From Streptomyces griseocarneus (GTDB lineage Bacteria > Actinomycetota > Actinomycetes > Streptomycetales > Streptomycetaceae), in NCBI GenBank assembly GCA_003674045.1, contig PENC01000007.1, positions 62,001 to 126,000 on the forward strand: a stretch of 64,000 bases of DNA, given 5' to 3'. Every line of letters begins with the position of its first letter. Positions within the stretch are counted from its first letter, which is position 1. A program made the position numbers and the translations under genes. Shown here piece after piece: positions 1 to 7,259 of the stretch. The notes below the pieces were generated by a model, which was given only the letters and a program-made list of their open reading frames with translations, was not told where the DNA came from and searched no databases.

Positions 1-2
1 GC

Positions 3-719
3 AAGGACGGCTCGCCGCTCGTGGAACTCTCACTGTTCAGGGTCAAGAGCTTCGCCGCGGGCATCGGCGTGCAGCTGACCTTCGGCCTGACCACCGGCAT
101 CTTCTTCCTGGTCTGGACGTTCTACATGCAGATCGGCCTCGGCTGGTCGGCGCTGCGCGCGGGCCTGACGGGCATCCCGTTCTCGCTCGCGGTCTCCGCG
201 GCGGCGGGCATGTCGGTCCAGAAGCTGGTCCCGCGCTTCGGCCGCAAGGTGCTCCAGGGCGGCGCCGTGGTGATGGCCGCGGGCATCCTGACGTACATCT
301 GGGAGGTCGACCGCTACGGCGCGTCCATCGCCTCCTGGCAGATGGCCCTGCCGCTGGTCGTCATGGGCGCGGGCATGGGCCTCATCGTCGCCCCCATCAC
401 CGACGCCGTCCTCTCCGAGGTCCCGCGCGAACACGCCGGCTCGGCGTCCGGCCTCATCAACACCACGCAGCAGCTGGGCAACGCGATCGGCCTGGGCCTG
501 GTCTCCGTCGCCTTCTTCGGCGTCGTCGACAAGGCCGACCCGAGGACGCGCGCGGTCGCGGACATCTTCGGCGATGCGTTTACGCGTTCGCTGTGGTGGG
601 TCGTGGGTGGGCTGGTCGTGGTGTTCGGGTTGATGTTCCTGCTGCCGAAGCGGAAGGCGGTGGCGGTGGCGGCTGCTCCCGCTCCTGCCGAGTCGGAGCG
701 GGAGCTGGTGACGGCGTAG
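3..719 (+). CDS. MFS multidrug exporter, C-terminal part (DHA2/EmrB-QacA type)
   Basis: The reading frame is open from the first bases, so the gene begins outside the window; the GTG at 21 is only an internal codon. The visible part (about 239 residues) is the C-terminal half of a 14-helix proton-driven exporter in the cytoplasmic membrane. The opening 'PLVELSLFRVKSF' is the loop that precedes the later helices in this family, and 'GSASGLINTTQQLGNAIGLG' is the conserved segment in the last helices. About six hydrophobic segments can be counted, and the tail is Ala/Pro-rich. A hairpin with a T-run follows the stop. Substrates cannot be read from the sequence. Confidence 0.9.
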   Translation, partial: KDGSPLVELSLFRVKSFAAGIGVQLTFGLTTGIFFLVWTFYMQIGLGWSALRAGLTGIPFSLAVSAAAGMSVQKLVPRFGRKVLQGGAVVMAAGILTYIWEVDRYGASIASWQMALPLVVMGAGMGLIVAPITDAVLSEVPREHAGSASGLINTTQQLGNAIGLGLVSVAFFGVVDKADPRTRAVADIFGDAFTRSLWWVVGGLVVVFGLMFLLPKRKAVAVAAAPAPAESERELVTA

Positions 720-734
720 GTCGTTTCTTCTGAG

Positions 735-780
735 CGCCGGGTGGGTCGCCGTGAGGGCGGCCTGCCCGGCGTTCGTTTTT
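735..780 (+). terminator. Rho-independent terminator after the MFS gene
   Basis: Arms CGCCGGG (735-741) and CCCGGCG (765-771) enclose a GC-rich loop, and 'ttcgttttt' follows on the + strand, directly after the MFS stop at 719. A closely similar hairpin is at 1667-1706. Confidence 0.75.
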
Positions 781-875
781 CCTTAGGTGCGGGGGACGGC
801 CGTAGTGGTACCCACGATCTGCGCCCCTCTTCCGGGTGATGGCGCCAGGGCCGGTTTCGAAGTAGTTTCAAAGTC

Positions 876-1355
876 ATGGGGACCGAAAACGCGGCCGTGA
901 ACTTCTCCGAGCTGGTGAACAAGAACAAGCAGACCCTTGCCCGGCTCCAGGAATCGCCCAGACTGCTCCTGCTCCGCAGGGATGGCGAGGATCTGGTCCT
1001 CACCACTGCGGCGCGGGCCGAGCAGGACCAGACCGTGGTGTCGGCAGCCACCCGGATGCTGGCCGCGATGGCGCGCCGGGAGCCCGGCAGCACGGAACTG
1101 CTCCTCGACATACTGCCGGACGCATTCCCGTGGGTCCGTTTCCTGCCCGAACCCGATCTCCACGCCTTCGCCGTCGAACTGGTCGACACCATGCGTGCCG
1201 CAGACTCGCTCGGCAACAGCGCGTCCGTCGCCCAGTTGCTCATCGCCTGGCAGCACACCGCCGAGATCTACTCCGACCCCGAACTGCTGGCCGCGCTGAC
1301 CCAGGACCACGGCGAAGACTACGGACCGGTGCCAGACCCGCGGAGCGTCGCATGA
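876..1355 (+). CDS. Phd/YefM-like antitoxin
   Basis: The protein has 159 residues. Its N-terminus 'VNFSELVNKNKQTLARLQES', followed by 'LLLLRRDGEDLVL', resembles the beta-strand/helix DNA-binding fold of Phd/YefM antitoxins; the helical C-terminal part would bind a toxin. The following gene overlaps by four bases (ATGA) and encodes the start of a RelE-like toxin, which fits a type II toxin-antitoxin operon. Two direct half-sites, TTTCGAAG and TTTCAAAG, lie just upstream and may be where the pair autoregulates. No strong ribosome binding site precedes the ATG. The partner toxin looks broken, so this antitoxin is probably an orphan. The family assignment is from motif memory, not a search. Confidence 0.7.
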   Translation: MGTENAAVNFSELVNKNKQTLARLQESPRLLLLRRDGEDLVLTTAARAEQDQTVVSAATRMLAAMARREPGSTELLLDILPDAFPWVRFLPEPDLHAFAVELVDTMRAADSLGNSASVAQLLIAWQHTAEIYSDPELLAALTQDHGEDYGPVPDPRSVA

Positions 1356-1618
1356 CCGCAGGTCGCGGCGACCGCGTCGCGCCCCCGGCACCCGACGGCC
1401 ACTGGGAGGTCCGCTTCGCCGACGCGGCCGCGGCGAAGGGTTGGGAGAGCCTCGCCCAACAGGCCCGGGAGAACACTTACCGCGCCTGGATCACCATGCG
1501 CAGCGCCCCCAGACCTGCCGCAGAGACACCCCCCCGCGAGCCACAGATCGACACTGAGCCAACACGGTCTGGTGCAGCGACTGTGCGGAGTGGGGAATCG
1601 GTCATGTCAGAGATCTGA
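1352..1618 (+). pseudogene. Truncated RelE-like toxin remnant
   Basis: The ATG overlaps the antitoxin stop (ATGA). The first ~57 residues ('HWEVRFADAAAAKGWESLAQ', 'NTYRAWITMRSAPRP') match the N-terminus of Streptomyces RelE-type toxins that usually run to about 130 residues. The expected C-terminal half, with its basic 'RHHRLKG'-type segment and the final Trp/Tyr-rich strands, is missing. The last ~31 residues are instead read through unrelated DNA, ending inside a 47-bp repeat that matches the start region of the methyltransferase gene at 3371. I infer a recombination event that replaced the toxin 3' end. The remaining 88-residue frame is unlikely to be an active ribonuclease. Confidence 0.65.
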
Positions 1619-1633
1619 TCGCCGCTTCGCGAG
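1587..1633. repeat. 47-bp direct repeat, left copy (methyltransferase start scar)
   Basis: This stretch repeats 3353-3400 in the same orientation with three mismatches and one single-base gap. On the minus strand it contains a start codon (at 1605), the first six codons MTDSPL, and the upstream leader of the methyltransferase gene at 3371, but no methyltransferase body follows. It forms the 3' end of the truncated toxin frame. Confidence 0.85.
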
Positions 1634-1666
1634 CAAGAAGTCGGTCGGCACTACCCCAAGTAGGGT

Positions 1667-1706
1667 GCCGGGTGGGTTGCCGTGAGGGTGATCCGCCCGG
1701 CGTTTT
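1667..1706 (+). terminator. Hairpin resembling the terminator at 735-780
   Basis: Arms GCCGGG (1667-1672) and CCCGGC (1696-1701) are followed by 'gttttcg'. The ~38 bases are nearly the same as the element at 735-780, including the loop 'gccgtgaggg', which suggests duplication of a terminator module. It lies after the toxin remnant. Confidence 0.55.
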
Positions 1707-1935
1707 CGTCTGCGGGTTGCGTTGTGGCTGGTCGCGCCGTTCCCCGCGCCCCTGTTGTGGGCCGGGGGCGTTGCCTCCGGGCGGGAACCTGGAACGCGGT
1801 GCGTGCGGGTGATGCGGGTGGGGTGCTGTGCTTCGTGCACCGTCGTTCCAGAACCCCGCCCTCCGGCCCCGCCCCCTCCACCGGTTGTCGGCTGTCCGTA
1901 AGGGGCGCTTCCGACCGCTGTCGGCTGCCCTCGGC
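1706..1935. repeat. Long dispersed intergenic repeat, copy A
   Basis: About 230 bases closely match 63048-63280 across the window in the same orientation. Shared blocks include 'tctgcgggtt', 'gcgcccctg', 'gggccgggggcg', 'acgcggtgcgtgcgg', 'cttcgtgcaccgtcgtt' (one base different) and 'ccccgccccctccaccgg'. The 5' part contains the core of the short dispersed element found about ten times here. No convincing gene lies in 1619-2004; this repeat and the hairpin before it fill that gap, between the convergent toxin remnant and NUDIX gene. Confidence 0.8.
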
Positions 1936-2004
1936 GGGCGGTTCCTGTCTTGCCATGCCACCTACGGTCGTCCGGCTCCAGATCTTGTGCCCCGGATGGA
2001 CGGG

Positions 2005-2535
2005 TCAGTCCCGGTTGCCGCGCGGCCAGGGGTTCGTACCGTCATGCAGGTACCTGGTTTCCGAATTGCCGAGTGCGACAACGGCTTCCCGGAAGCGTCG
2101 GGCAAGGCGTGATCGGAGCATCTCATCCACTTCGGCGAGAGGGACGAAGCGCGCCTCCGACAGCTCACTGTCGTGAGGCTGGAGGCAGGCGGCTGTCTTG
2201 TGGTTGACCACGCCGCCGTCGAAGACGAAGGCGAGTTGGTCGTCCCAGGGGCCGTGCGGTGCGACCCAGTCCACGACGAGCAGCTCTCGTAATGTCACGG
2301 TCAGCCCCAGCTCTTCCTCCAGCTCCCGTGTGGCGGCCTGTTCCGGTGACTCATTGGCCTCGGCCATGCCGCCCGGAAGATCCCAGCCGGGCTTGTACGT
2401 GGGGCGAACCAGCAGGAAGCCGTCAGCTTCATCCCGCAGCAGGACATCGGCGGCGACGCGCTTGCGGGGCTGGGTGGCGTTGCCCTCGGCGAGGTAGGCG
2501 TTCCAGGCTTCGGGGTCGGCGGGGGTGGGGATCAT
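2005..2535 (-). CDS. NUDIX hydrolase
   Basis: This 176-residue soluble enzyme should cleave a nucleoside-diphosphate-linked substrate (Mg2+ dependent). The Nudix box is complete: a GGMAEANE segment, then seven residues, then REL-EEELGL, giving the Gx5Ex7REUxEExGU pattern at about residues 54-77. The flanking 'GWDLPGG' and 'RFVPLAEVDEML' fit the beta-alpha-beta fold. Its ATG overlaps the stop of the methyltransferase gene by four bases (ATGA), so the two are translationally coupled and probably act on related small molecules. The substrate cannot be predicted: the family includes mutator, ADP-ribose and nucleotide-sugar hydrolases. Confidence 0.88.
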   Translation of the reverse strand: MIPTPADPEAWNAYLAEGNATQPRKRVAADVLLRDEADGFLLVRPTYKPGWDLPGGMAEANESPEQAATRELEEELGLTVTLRELLVVDWVAPHGPWDDQLAFVFDGGVVNHKTAACLQPHDSELSEARFVPLAEVDEMLRSRLARRFREAVVALGNSETRYLHDGTNPWPRGNRD

Positions 2536-3371
2536 GGTGCTGCCTGCGAGGCATGTTTACGGCAGATCATCAGGCCGCCGAGGCAGGAGATCGTGAATCT
2601 GCCCTCTCGCTCGATCTGGGCGGACACGATGTCGTGGGCACGCCGGACGGTGTCCTCGAAGGGGACCGAGTGCTGGTCTGCCCATGCCCTGTAGGACTTC
2701 ATGTGAGCGACCACGGGGTCGGGATCGGTGACCGTGATGGTGCCCGGCAGCCGGATCACCCGGACGTACGGGAAGACCTCGCCCAGCAAGCTCGGGGCTT
2801 CTTCGAGTGAGAACCGTGAGCTCAAGGAGATGCGCGACGGCCCTCGTTCGAGGCCGAGCACGTCACCGGCGGCACGTTCCCAGAGCTCATTGAGTTCCGT
2901 CTTGTCGTGCTCGCTGTTGGTCGACGCGACGACGATGCCGTCCTCTCCGAGGATTCGCCCCAGTTCGCTAATCGCTCGGGGAATGTCCTTCACGTGATAG
3001 AGCATGTGGAGAGCGAGAGCTCCATTCACGCTCCCGTCGGCAAGCGGCACTTGGGCCGCATCCGCGACGGTCACGGGCCCGGGAACTTCCGTGAGGATTC
3101 CGGCGGAGACATCGATGCCGAGGAGTCGTAGATCCGGGCGGTGGGAGCGCAAGGCCCGGATGAAATTACCGTTCCCGCAGCCGATGTCCACCACGGGTCC
3201 GCTGATGTCTTCGAGGAGCTTCACGACGATGCCCGGTAGGTCGTATCGCGGGGTTTGCCACTGGTACAGCGACTGCCGGGAGGCGAGATCCCCTCCGCTG
3301 CGGTAGGCACTCCCTGCCAGAACGGCCCGGTCGGTGAGGGCGGTGTTGTCATGGAGTGGGGAATCGGTCAT
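2532..3371 (-). CDS. Class I SAM-dependent methyltransferase
   Basis: The protein has 279 residues. Motif I is 'VVDIGCGNGNFIRAL' (about residues 58-72), with 'LLGIDVS' as the acidic end of strand beta2 and 'ADAAQVPLADGSVNGALALH' as the motif II/III region, typical of UbiE/Methyltransf_11 enzymes for small molecules. A purine-rich GCGGAG lies about 13 bases before the start. The gene precedes and overlaps the NUDIX gene, so both form a two-gene operon. Its first six codons and leader are duplicated at 1587-1633, indicating past recombination at this locus. The substrate is unknown. Confidence 0.88.
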   Translation of the reverse strand: MTDSPLHDNTALTDRAVLAGSAYRSGGDLASRQSLYQWQTPRYDLPGIVVKLLEDISGPVVDIGCGNGNFIRALRSHRPDLRLLGIDVSAGILTEVPGPVTVADAAQVPLADGSVNGALALHMLYHVKDIPRAISELGRILGEDGIVVASTNSEHDKTELNELWERAAGDVLGLERGPSRISLSSRFSLEEAPSLLGEVFPYVRVIRLPGTITVTDPDPVVAHMKSYRAWADQHSVPFEDTVRRAHDIVSAQIEREGRFTISCLGGLMICRKHASQAAP

Positions 3372-3400
3372 GTCGGATATCTGAATCTCCGCTTCGCGAG
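3353..3400. repeat. 48-bp direct repeat, right copy (intact methyltransferase start)
   Basis: Same-orientation partner of 1587-1633. Here the repeat spans the ribosome binding region, start codon and first six codons of the intact methyltransferase gene. The 1.77-kb unit between the repeat starts holds the dispersed repeat, the NUDIX gene and the methyltransferase. Confidence 0.85.
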
Positions 3401-3434
3401 ACGGCCCCGTACGGCGCCGAAGCTGTCCGGGTGG

Positions 3435-3977
3435 TCAACGGATGTCGCGCAGCATCGCCGTCAGGACCGGCCCATCCGGTGACGGCTGCTGTTCGCTGAT
3501 CTTCTCGTAGCCCCAGGACTCGTACAGCGCCAACACCTTGCCGTTGCCAGCTTTGGGATTCACCAGAAGGGACACGCGTTTTTCGGGGCGGTCGGCGAGC
3601 AAATCGTCGTGGATGCGGCGGGCGGTGCCTGTCTTGCGCCATGCCTCGCGCACCATGATTTCTTTCAGCGCGACCGTGGAAACGCCGGTGCAGCCCTTCG
3701 GGAGCGGTGTCGTCATGCGCTGCCACCAGCGGTCGTCCGGCTCCAGTGCGTTCACGTAGGCGTAGCCGACGGGCTCGCCCCCGTCGTAACCGATGACGGC
3801 TTCCCAACCGGGGTCCTGGGCATGGCGGGCAAGGCGCTCGCCGTATCGCTCGACCGAGTAGTGGGGCCGGTGGAGTTGGTCGGCGCGGACTTCGGCGTAG
3901 ACCTCGATCAGGGTGGACCATACGGGCTCGATGTCGCTGACGTGGCGTAGACGGATGCTGTCGCTGGTGGTGGTCAC
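3435..3977 (-). CDS. GNAT-family N-acetyltransferase
   Basis: The 180-residue protein transfers an acetyl group from acetyl-CoA to an unidentified amine. The GNAT fold is visible: 'GEPVGYAYVNA' is the beta4 region, 'STVALKEIMVREAWRKTGTA' is motif A with the acetyl-CoA loop in an R-K-T-G-T-A form, and 'VNPKAGNGKVLALYESWGYE' is motif B with the family's typical late N-x-x-A--YES-GY-. Translation begins at GTG (3977), ten bases from the stop of the XRE regulator on the same strand, so the two genes are likely co-transcribed. Nothing identifies the substrate. Confidence 0.85.
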   Translation of the reverse strand: MTTTSDSIRLRHVSDIEPVWSTLIEVYAEVRADQLHRPHYSVERYGERLARHAQDPGWEAVIGYDGGEPVGYAYVNALEPDDRWWQRMTTPLPKGCTGVSTVALKEIMVREAWRKTGTARRIHDDLLADRPEKRVSLLVNPKAGNGKVLALYESWGYEKISEQQPSPDGPVLTAMLRDIR

Positions 3978-3986
3978 ACGGCTCCT

Positions 3987-5219
3987 TCAGGCGTTGTGGG
4001 TGTGCTCGTCCCAGGTGCGTACGTGAGTGCTGCCAGGTGCGGTTACTCGGAGCCTACGGCCGAAGTCCGTGAGCATTCCCGCAACTCGGGGGTGCGACAT
4101 CGCCTCGGTCGGCACGGTCGCGGCGGTTGCGACGGCTGCCTCGACAGAGCCTTGGCCGAGCTGCGCTCGGGCCAGGCGGGCCGTGGTGATGGCGCGAGAC
4201 CGATGCATATAGGGGCGGAGGCCCGCCAGGCTGCGATGGGCGTGGGCTTCGGCATCCTCGTACTGGCCAAGGGCGAGGTAGGCGGCGACAGCCAGACCGT
4301 CGAGCTCGGCTTGGTCGTAGAAGGCGGCCATCCACACGGGGCGGGGCTCGTCACGCCCAGAGCGTTCGAGAGCGTCCTGCGCGTACCCCAAGGAGCGGCG
4401 TACGGCGGTGGCGTCGCCGGTCAGCCCGTGGATGGCGGCCTGTCTGGCATGCCCGAGAGAAGCGAACAGCGGGTCCCGACGGGCAACCGGCAGTCCCCTG
4501 GCGACATCGTTGGCGGCCAGAGCGTCGGCCGGGCGCCCGATATGACGGTAGAGGCTTCCTGCGTGCGACCAGATGCGGAACTGGATGGCTACGTCCCCTG
4601 ACATGGCCGCGAGGCTCGACGCGCGGTCGTGATGCCGCTGCGCCGCTTCGAATCGCTTGCCGTCGATCGCGGCCCACATGGCGGAGGAAATGAATGACGC
4701 GGCGGCGGCATAAAGGGCTCCGCGTGTCCGCTGGCCGGCGGTACCGCGTGCCTGTAGAGCCAGGGCTTCCCCCGCCAGGCCCTGAGCTTGGGTCTCGACA
4801 CTGACCCGCCCACCGACGCGGTGATCGGTAGCAACGATCGTGGCGAACTTTTCCTGGAGGCGTTCGACATCGGACAAGCCGACACGCCTGGAGGCGGCCT
4901 GGACAGGAACGGTGGTGGCGACGACTGTTCCGGTGGCGGCCACGACGAAGTCTCGACGGCGCACGGGATCTTCCTCCCCTTCTGCCTGTGGCGGGATGAA
5001 GCCGAGCTCCCCGGCTGTGCATCCGAAAAGCTTCTCTAATGCTTCCCGGTGTCGAGGGTGAGGCCAACGTGTTGTTCCTGCGAGCCAGTTGCGGACCGTG
5101 CGATCGCTGACCGTCCCGCGGCAGCCGACGGGCAGCAGTGCGTTGACCTTCTCGGCCACCTCGACCTGTGTGTACCCTGCGTCGGCCGTGCGTCGTCTCA
5201 GGTACTCGTTGCCCTCCAT
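3987..5219 (-). CDS. XRE-family helix-turn-helix regulator with TPR-like C-terminal region
   Basis: From the ATG at 5219 the product is 410 residues. Residues ~1-65 form a DNA-binding domain ('YTQVEVAEKVNALL', 'GTVSDRTVRNWLAGTTRWPH'). A hydrophobic 'AATGTVVATTVPVQAA' segment follows at about residue 90. The rest is Ala-rich and helical, with Streptomyces-type TPR-like repeats ('LAALSLGHARQAAIHG'-like helices, 'ALGQYEDAEAHAHRSL'). The family usually controls a neighbouring gene for a small protein during development or secondary metabolism. Two tiny ORFs are divergent from it, and an inverted repeat lies ten bases before its start. The longer upstream open frame lacks coding character, so I used 5219. 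The start has no clear ribosome binding site. Confidence 0.85.
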   Translation of the reverse strand: MEGNEYLRRRTADAGYTQVEVAEKVNALLPVGCRGTVSDRTVRNWLAGTTRWPHPRHREALEKLFGCTAGELGFIPPQAEGEEDPVRRRDFVVAATGTVVATTVPVQAASRRVGLSDVERLQEKFATIVATDHRVGGRVSVETQAQGLAGEALALQARGTAGQRTRGALYAAAASFISSAMWAAIDGKRFEAAQRHHDRASSLAAMSGDVAIQFRIWSHAGSLYRHIGRPADALAANDVARGLPVARRDPLFASLGHARQAAIHGLTGDATAVRRSLGYAQDALERSGRDEPRPVWMAAFYDQAELDGLAVAAYLALGQYEDAEAHAHRSLAGLRPYMHRSRAITTARLARAQLGQGSVEAAVATAATVPTEAMSHPRVAGMLTDFGRRLRVTAPGSTHVRTWDEHTHNA

Positions 5220-5228
5220 GGGCTCAAG

Positions 5229-5251
5229 GTAGCCATCAGGGATGTGGCTAC
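5229..5251. promoter_or_regulatory. Inverted repeat upstream of the XRE gene, possible operator
   Basis: GTAGCCA (5229-5235) and TGGCTAC (5245-5251) are perfect 7-bp arms with a 9-base spacer, ten bases before the start of the XRE regulator and in the divergent region with the small-protein operon. Autoregulation is inferred from position only. Confidence 0.5.
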
Positions 5252-5402
5252 GAGGCCGTACACCTTGAAATTTCCGGCCTCCCGCACTCAACACCCTGCG
5301 GAATTTTCCTCCCGGAAGCGAGTGGGACGCCGTTGTACTGGCGTCGACCCGCTGCGGTCCGAGCGGGCCACAGTCCCATTGCCGCGACACGAGAGGTGGC
5401 TC

Positions 5403-5645
5403 ATGTCTGCAGCCTCGCAGTTCACTCCCCACGACGAACCGGGCCCCGACGCCCCAACAGATCTGAGCACCCGCGTCGCCGCCGCCAACGCGATGAGCCG
5501 AGCGGAAGCGGGCACGGCCTCCCCGCCCTGCCGGGCGTGTCATCGGTTCACCCTGGCGCGGGTCGAGGCCATGCGCGAAGGCCGGTTGGAAGAAGCCGCC
5601 GCGCTGGCGGCCGAGAGGGAGCGGCACCGGCGGGAGGAGCACTGA
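5403..5645 (+). CDS. Small CxxC protein (80 aa), partner of an XRE regulator
   Basis: ATG at 5403 is preceded by GAGAGG at a good distance. The 80-residue product has a disordered N-terminus, a 'SPPCRACHRF' CxxC motif near residue 42 and a charged C-terminal helix ('RVEAMREGRLEEAAALAAER'). It is not membrane-associated and has no signal peptide. It overlaps the next ORF (TGATG) and diverges from the XRE gene, an arrangement common in Streptomyces where an XRE regulator is paired with tiny effector proteins. No family function is known to me. The CxxC could bind a metal or form a disulfide. Confidence 0.75.
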   Translation: MSAASQFTPHDEPGPDAPTDLSTRVAAANAMSRAEAGTASPPCRACHRFTLARVEAMREGRLEEAAALAAERERHRREEH

Positions 5646-5836
5646 TGTACGGGCTCGTGCCCGTGGTGCACTCGGCGGGGTTCGGGGCTGTCGACCCTCA
5701 TCCCGGGTGCGGTGTCTGCGCCTGGTTCGACGGCGAGCGGCACCGGGCCACCGCGCTTCAGGAATGGCTGACCGTGCGAGCCCTCGTGCTGCGGATGTCC
5801 GAGCATGGGGAGGACGTCCATCGCGTGTTGCCCTGA
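5645..5836 (+). CDS. Small CxxC protein (63 aa)
   Basis: The ATG overlaps the preceding stop, so translation is coupled. The 63 residues contain 'HPGCGVCAWFDGERHRATAL', a CxxC followed by an aromatic residue, then an amphipathic helix. The C-x-x-C-x-[WR]-F spacing echoes 'CRACHRF' in the preceding protein, so the two may be related or bind the same ligand. It probably belongs to the regulator-linked operon with the XRE gene. I recognise it only as a conserved hypothetical type in Streptomyces. Confidence 0.7.
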   Translation: MYGLVPVVHSAGFGAVDPHPGCGVCAWFDGERHRATALQEWLTVRALVLRMSEHGEDVHRVLP

Positions 5837-5886
5837 GGGGTGGCTAGGGCCTGCAAGGAATCCGTGGCTGCCGGGTCCTCCAGGAC

Positions 5887-6021
5887 ATGAGTGAACGCAT
5901 TGCGCTCGTGCTGATCCTGGCAATTGCCGCCGTTTACCTCGCGTACAAGGACCCCAAGTTCGGTGTGGCGCTCGGCGTCGGAGCAGCGGTGGTGGGGGTC
6001 TTGTTGTTGGTGATCGAGTAG
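5887..6021 (+). CDS. Small single-pass membrane peptide (44 aa)
   Basis: ATG at 5887 (MSERIALVLIL...) reads 44 residues to TAG at 6021. It has two hydrophobic stretches, 'IALVLILAIAAVYLAY' and 'VALGVGAAVVGVLLLVIE', joined by 'KDPKFG', so it may be a two-helix hairpin. A 12-bp perfect hairpin terminator follows at 6040, which supports a real transcript. The upstream 'ctccaggac' offers a weak ribosome binding site. Function unknown. Confidence 0.6.
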   Translation: MSERIALVLILAIAAVYLAYKDPKFGVALGVGAAVVGVLLLVIE

Positions 6022-6039
6022 GTGAAACGAGAAATCGAG

Positions 6040-6074
6040 CGTGTCCGCCTCTTCCCCCGACAGAGGCGGACACG
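6040..6074. terminator. Hairpin terminator after the 44-aa ORF
   Basis: Perfect 12-bp arms CGTGTCCGCCTC (6040-6051) and GAGGCGGACACG (6063-6074) with an 11-base loop. It lies 19 bases after the stop codon of the small membrane peptide; no T-run follows, as is common in high-GC genomes. Confidence 0.7.
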
Positions 6075-6177
6075 CCTTCACGTTTGCGCTACCCGAGCAC
6101 CGGTCGAGCGCTCCCCCGATGGCCGGTCAGCGCGGCCTGCGTTCGACGCGGGAGTCGGGTCCCTTCCCCCCTGGGAT

Positions 6178-6369
6178 TCATCGGCCGCCAACCCCGCTTG
6201 GCGCCGAACCTGTGACGACCCCGTCCCGCTCTTCGAGCAGAGTGATGAGCCTGCGGGTGTGGAGATCCCAGTCCGTGGGGTCTTCGGAAGGGTTCTCGGC
6301 AATGACCTTGTCGCTCTCCGCGAGAAAGTCGGAAATCCTCTGGAGTGGCGAGGAACGATCGTTCGGCAC
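6178..6369 (-). CDS. Hypothetical small acidic protein (63 aa)
   Basis: The 63-residue product begins 'MPNDRSSPLQRISDFLAESD' and continues with 'VIAENPSEDPTDWDLHTRRL', then 'ITLLEERDGV'. The composition (acidic, helical, few Arg/Pro artefacts) looks like a real soluble protein rather than a shadow frame. It lies downstream of the sigma-factor-like gene on the same strand, 93 bases after its stop, and could be its modulator. I recognise no family. In the opposite frames only Arg/Ser/Pro-rich sequence is seen, which supports this strand. Confidence 0.6.
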   Translation of the reverse strand: MPNDRSSPLQRISDFLAESDKVIAENPSEDPTDWDLHTRRLITLLEERDGVVTGSAPSGVGGR

Positions 6370-6461
6370 GTTTGCCCTCCTGGTGAGAGTGGGGTGGTGG
6401 GACCCGTTGCCCTAGATCCCCACGGGGCCACGAAGCAACGACGTCGCGGCCCCTAGGCGTC

Positions 6462-7055
6462 CTAGGCGGGTGAACCGTCCCGGGGAGTGCCGAACGCGTC
6501 CCGGAGCTTGGCCGTTGTTTCCGTCAGCACGCGTGAGACCTTCGACTCCGACAGGCCGAACATCTCCGCGATCTCAACTCCCGTGCACTGCCAGACCTTG
6601 CTCAGCAGCCAGATGTCGTACTTCTCCTTGTCGCCGATGACGGCTTCGATCTCCAGCAGGTCCAACTGGAAGCGGACCGCCGACCATGTGGGGTCGTCCC
6701 CGTCTCCCTGGTTTAAGTGGGGCGCCGACGTCTCGGGGAACTCGCCGACGGATTCCTCACGTTCGCGCGCCTTGCTCCTGGCCCACGACCTGATCGCGTT
6801 GCGGGAGACCGTGTGGGCGAAGGCGTGCGGGCTGATGGCGAACACCCCTCCGCGCAGGACGTGTTCCACCACGGCCAGCTCGGCGCGCTGCGTGAAGTCC
6901 TCGGCGAGCTGGGGATCGCCGTGGCACATACGGCGGTTCGCGTGAAGGAGCCGGGGGCGGATCTCCTTCAGGATCTTGGACAGTTCTTCCTGCTTCTCGG
7001 GGCTGAGGCCCGGCTGTGGAGGATCAACACCATTCGCTCCGAGGTCCTCGGTCAC
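6462..7055 (-). CDS. RNA polymerase sigma-70/ECF-like factor
   Basis: The GTG at 7055 has GAAAGGAT upstream and gives 197 residues. Region 2-like helices are seen in 'LLHANRRMCHGDPQLAEDF' and 'AFAHTVSRNAIRSWARSK' (about residues 30-105). Region 4 appears as 'VWQCTGVEIAEMFGLSESKV', a helix-turn-helix followed by 'SRVLTETTAKLRDAF'. It would direct core RNA polymerase to a small set of promoters. The linker between the regions is acidic. No anti-sigma factor with a zinc or membrane domain is adjacent; the 63-aa downstream ORF is the only candidate partner. Upstream frames are open for hundreds of bases but lack coding character. Confidence 0.8.
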   Translation of the reverse strand: MTEDLGANGVDPPQPGLSPEKQEELSKILKEIRPRLLHANRRMCHGDPQLAEDFTQRAELAVVEHVLRGGVFAISPHAFAHTVSRNAIRSWARSKAREREESVGEFPETSAPHLNQGDGDDPTWSAVRFQLDLLEIEAVIGDKEKYDIWLLSKVWQCTGVEIAEMFGLSESKVSRVLTETTAKLRDAFGTPRDGSPA

Positions 7056-7259
7056 GGCGATCCTTTCGATCTCGAGCGGCGTGAACCTTGCCCTCTGGGG
7101 GACGAATGACGGCTCTGGCCCTTGCGAGCGGCGGGAGTGGCGTGCATCACAAGACCCCCGCCTGCGCCTGTCCGGTGCCCGAATCCCTTTACTTATGCCC
7201 GAAACTCGCGGTAACTTCCCCATTAACCACACACTCGGGCACCGAAACGGACACAAAAC

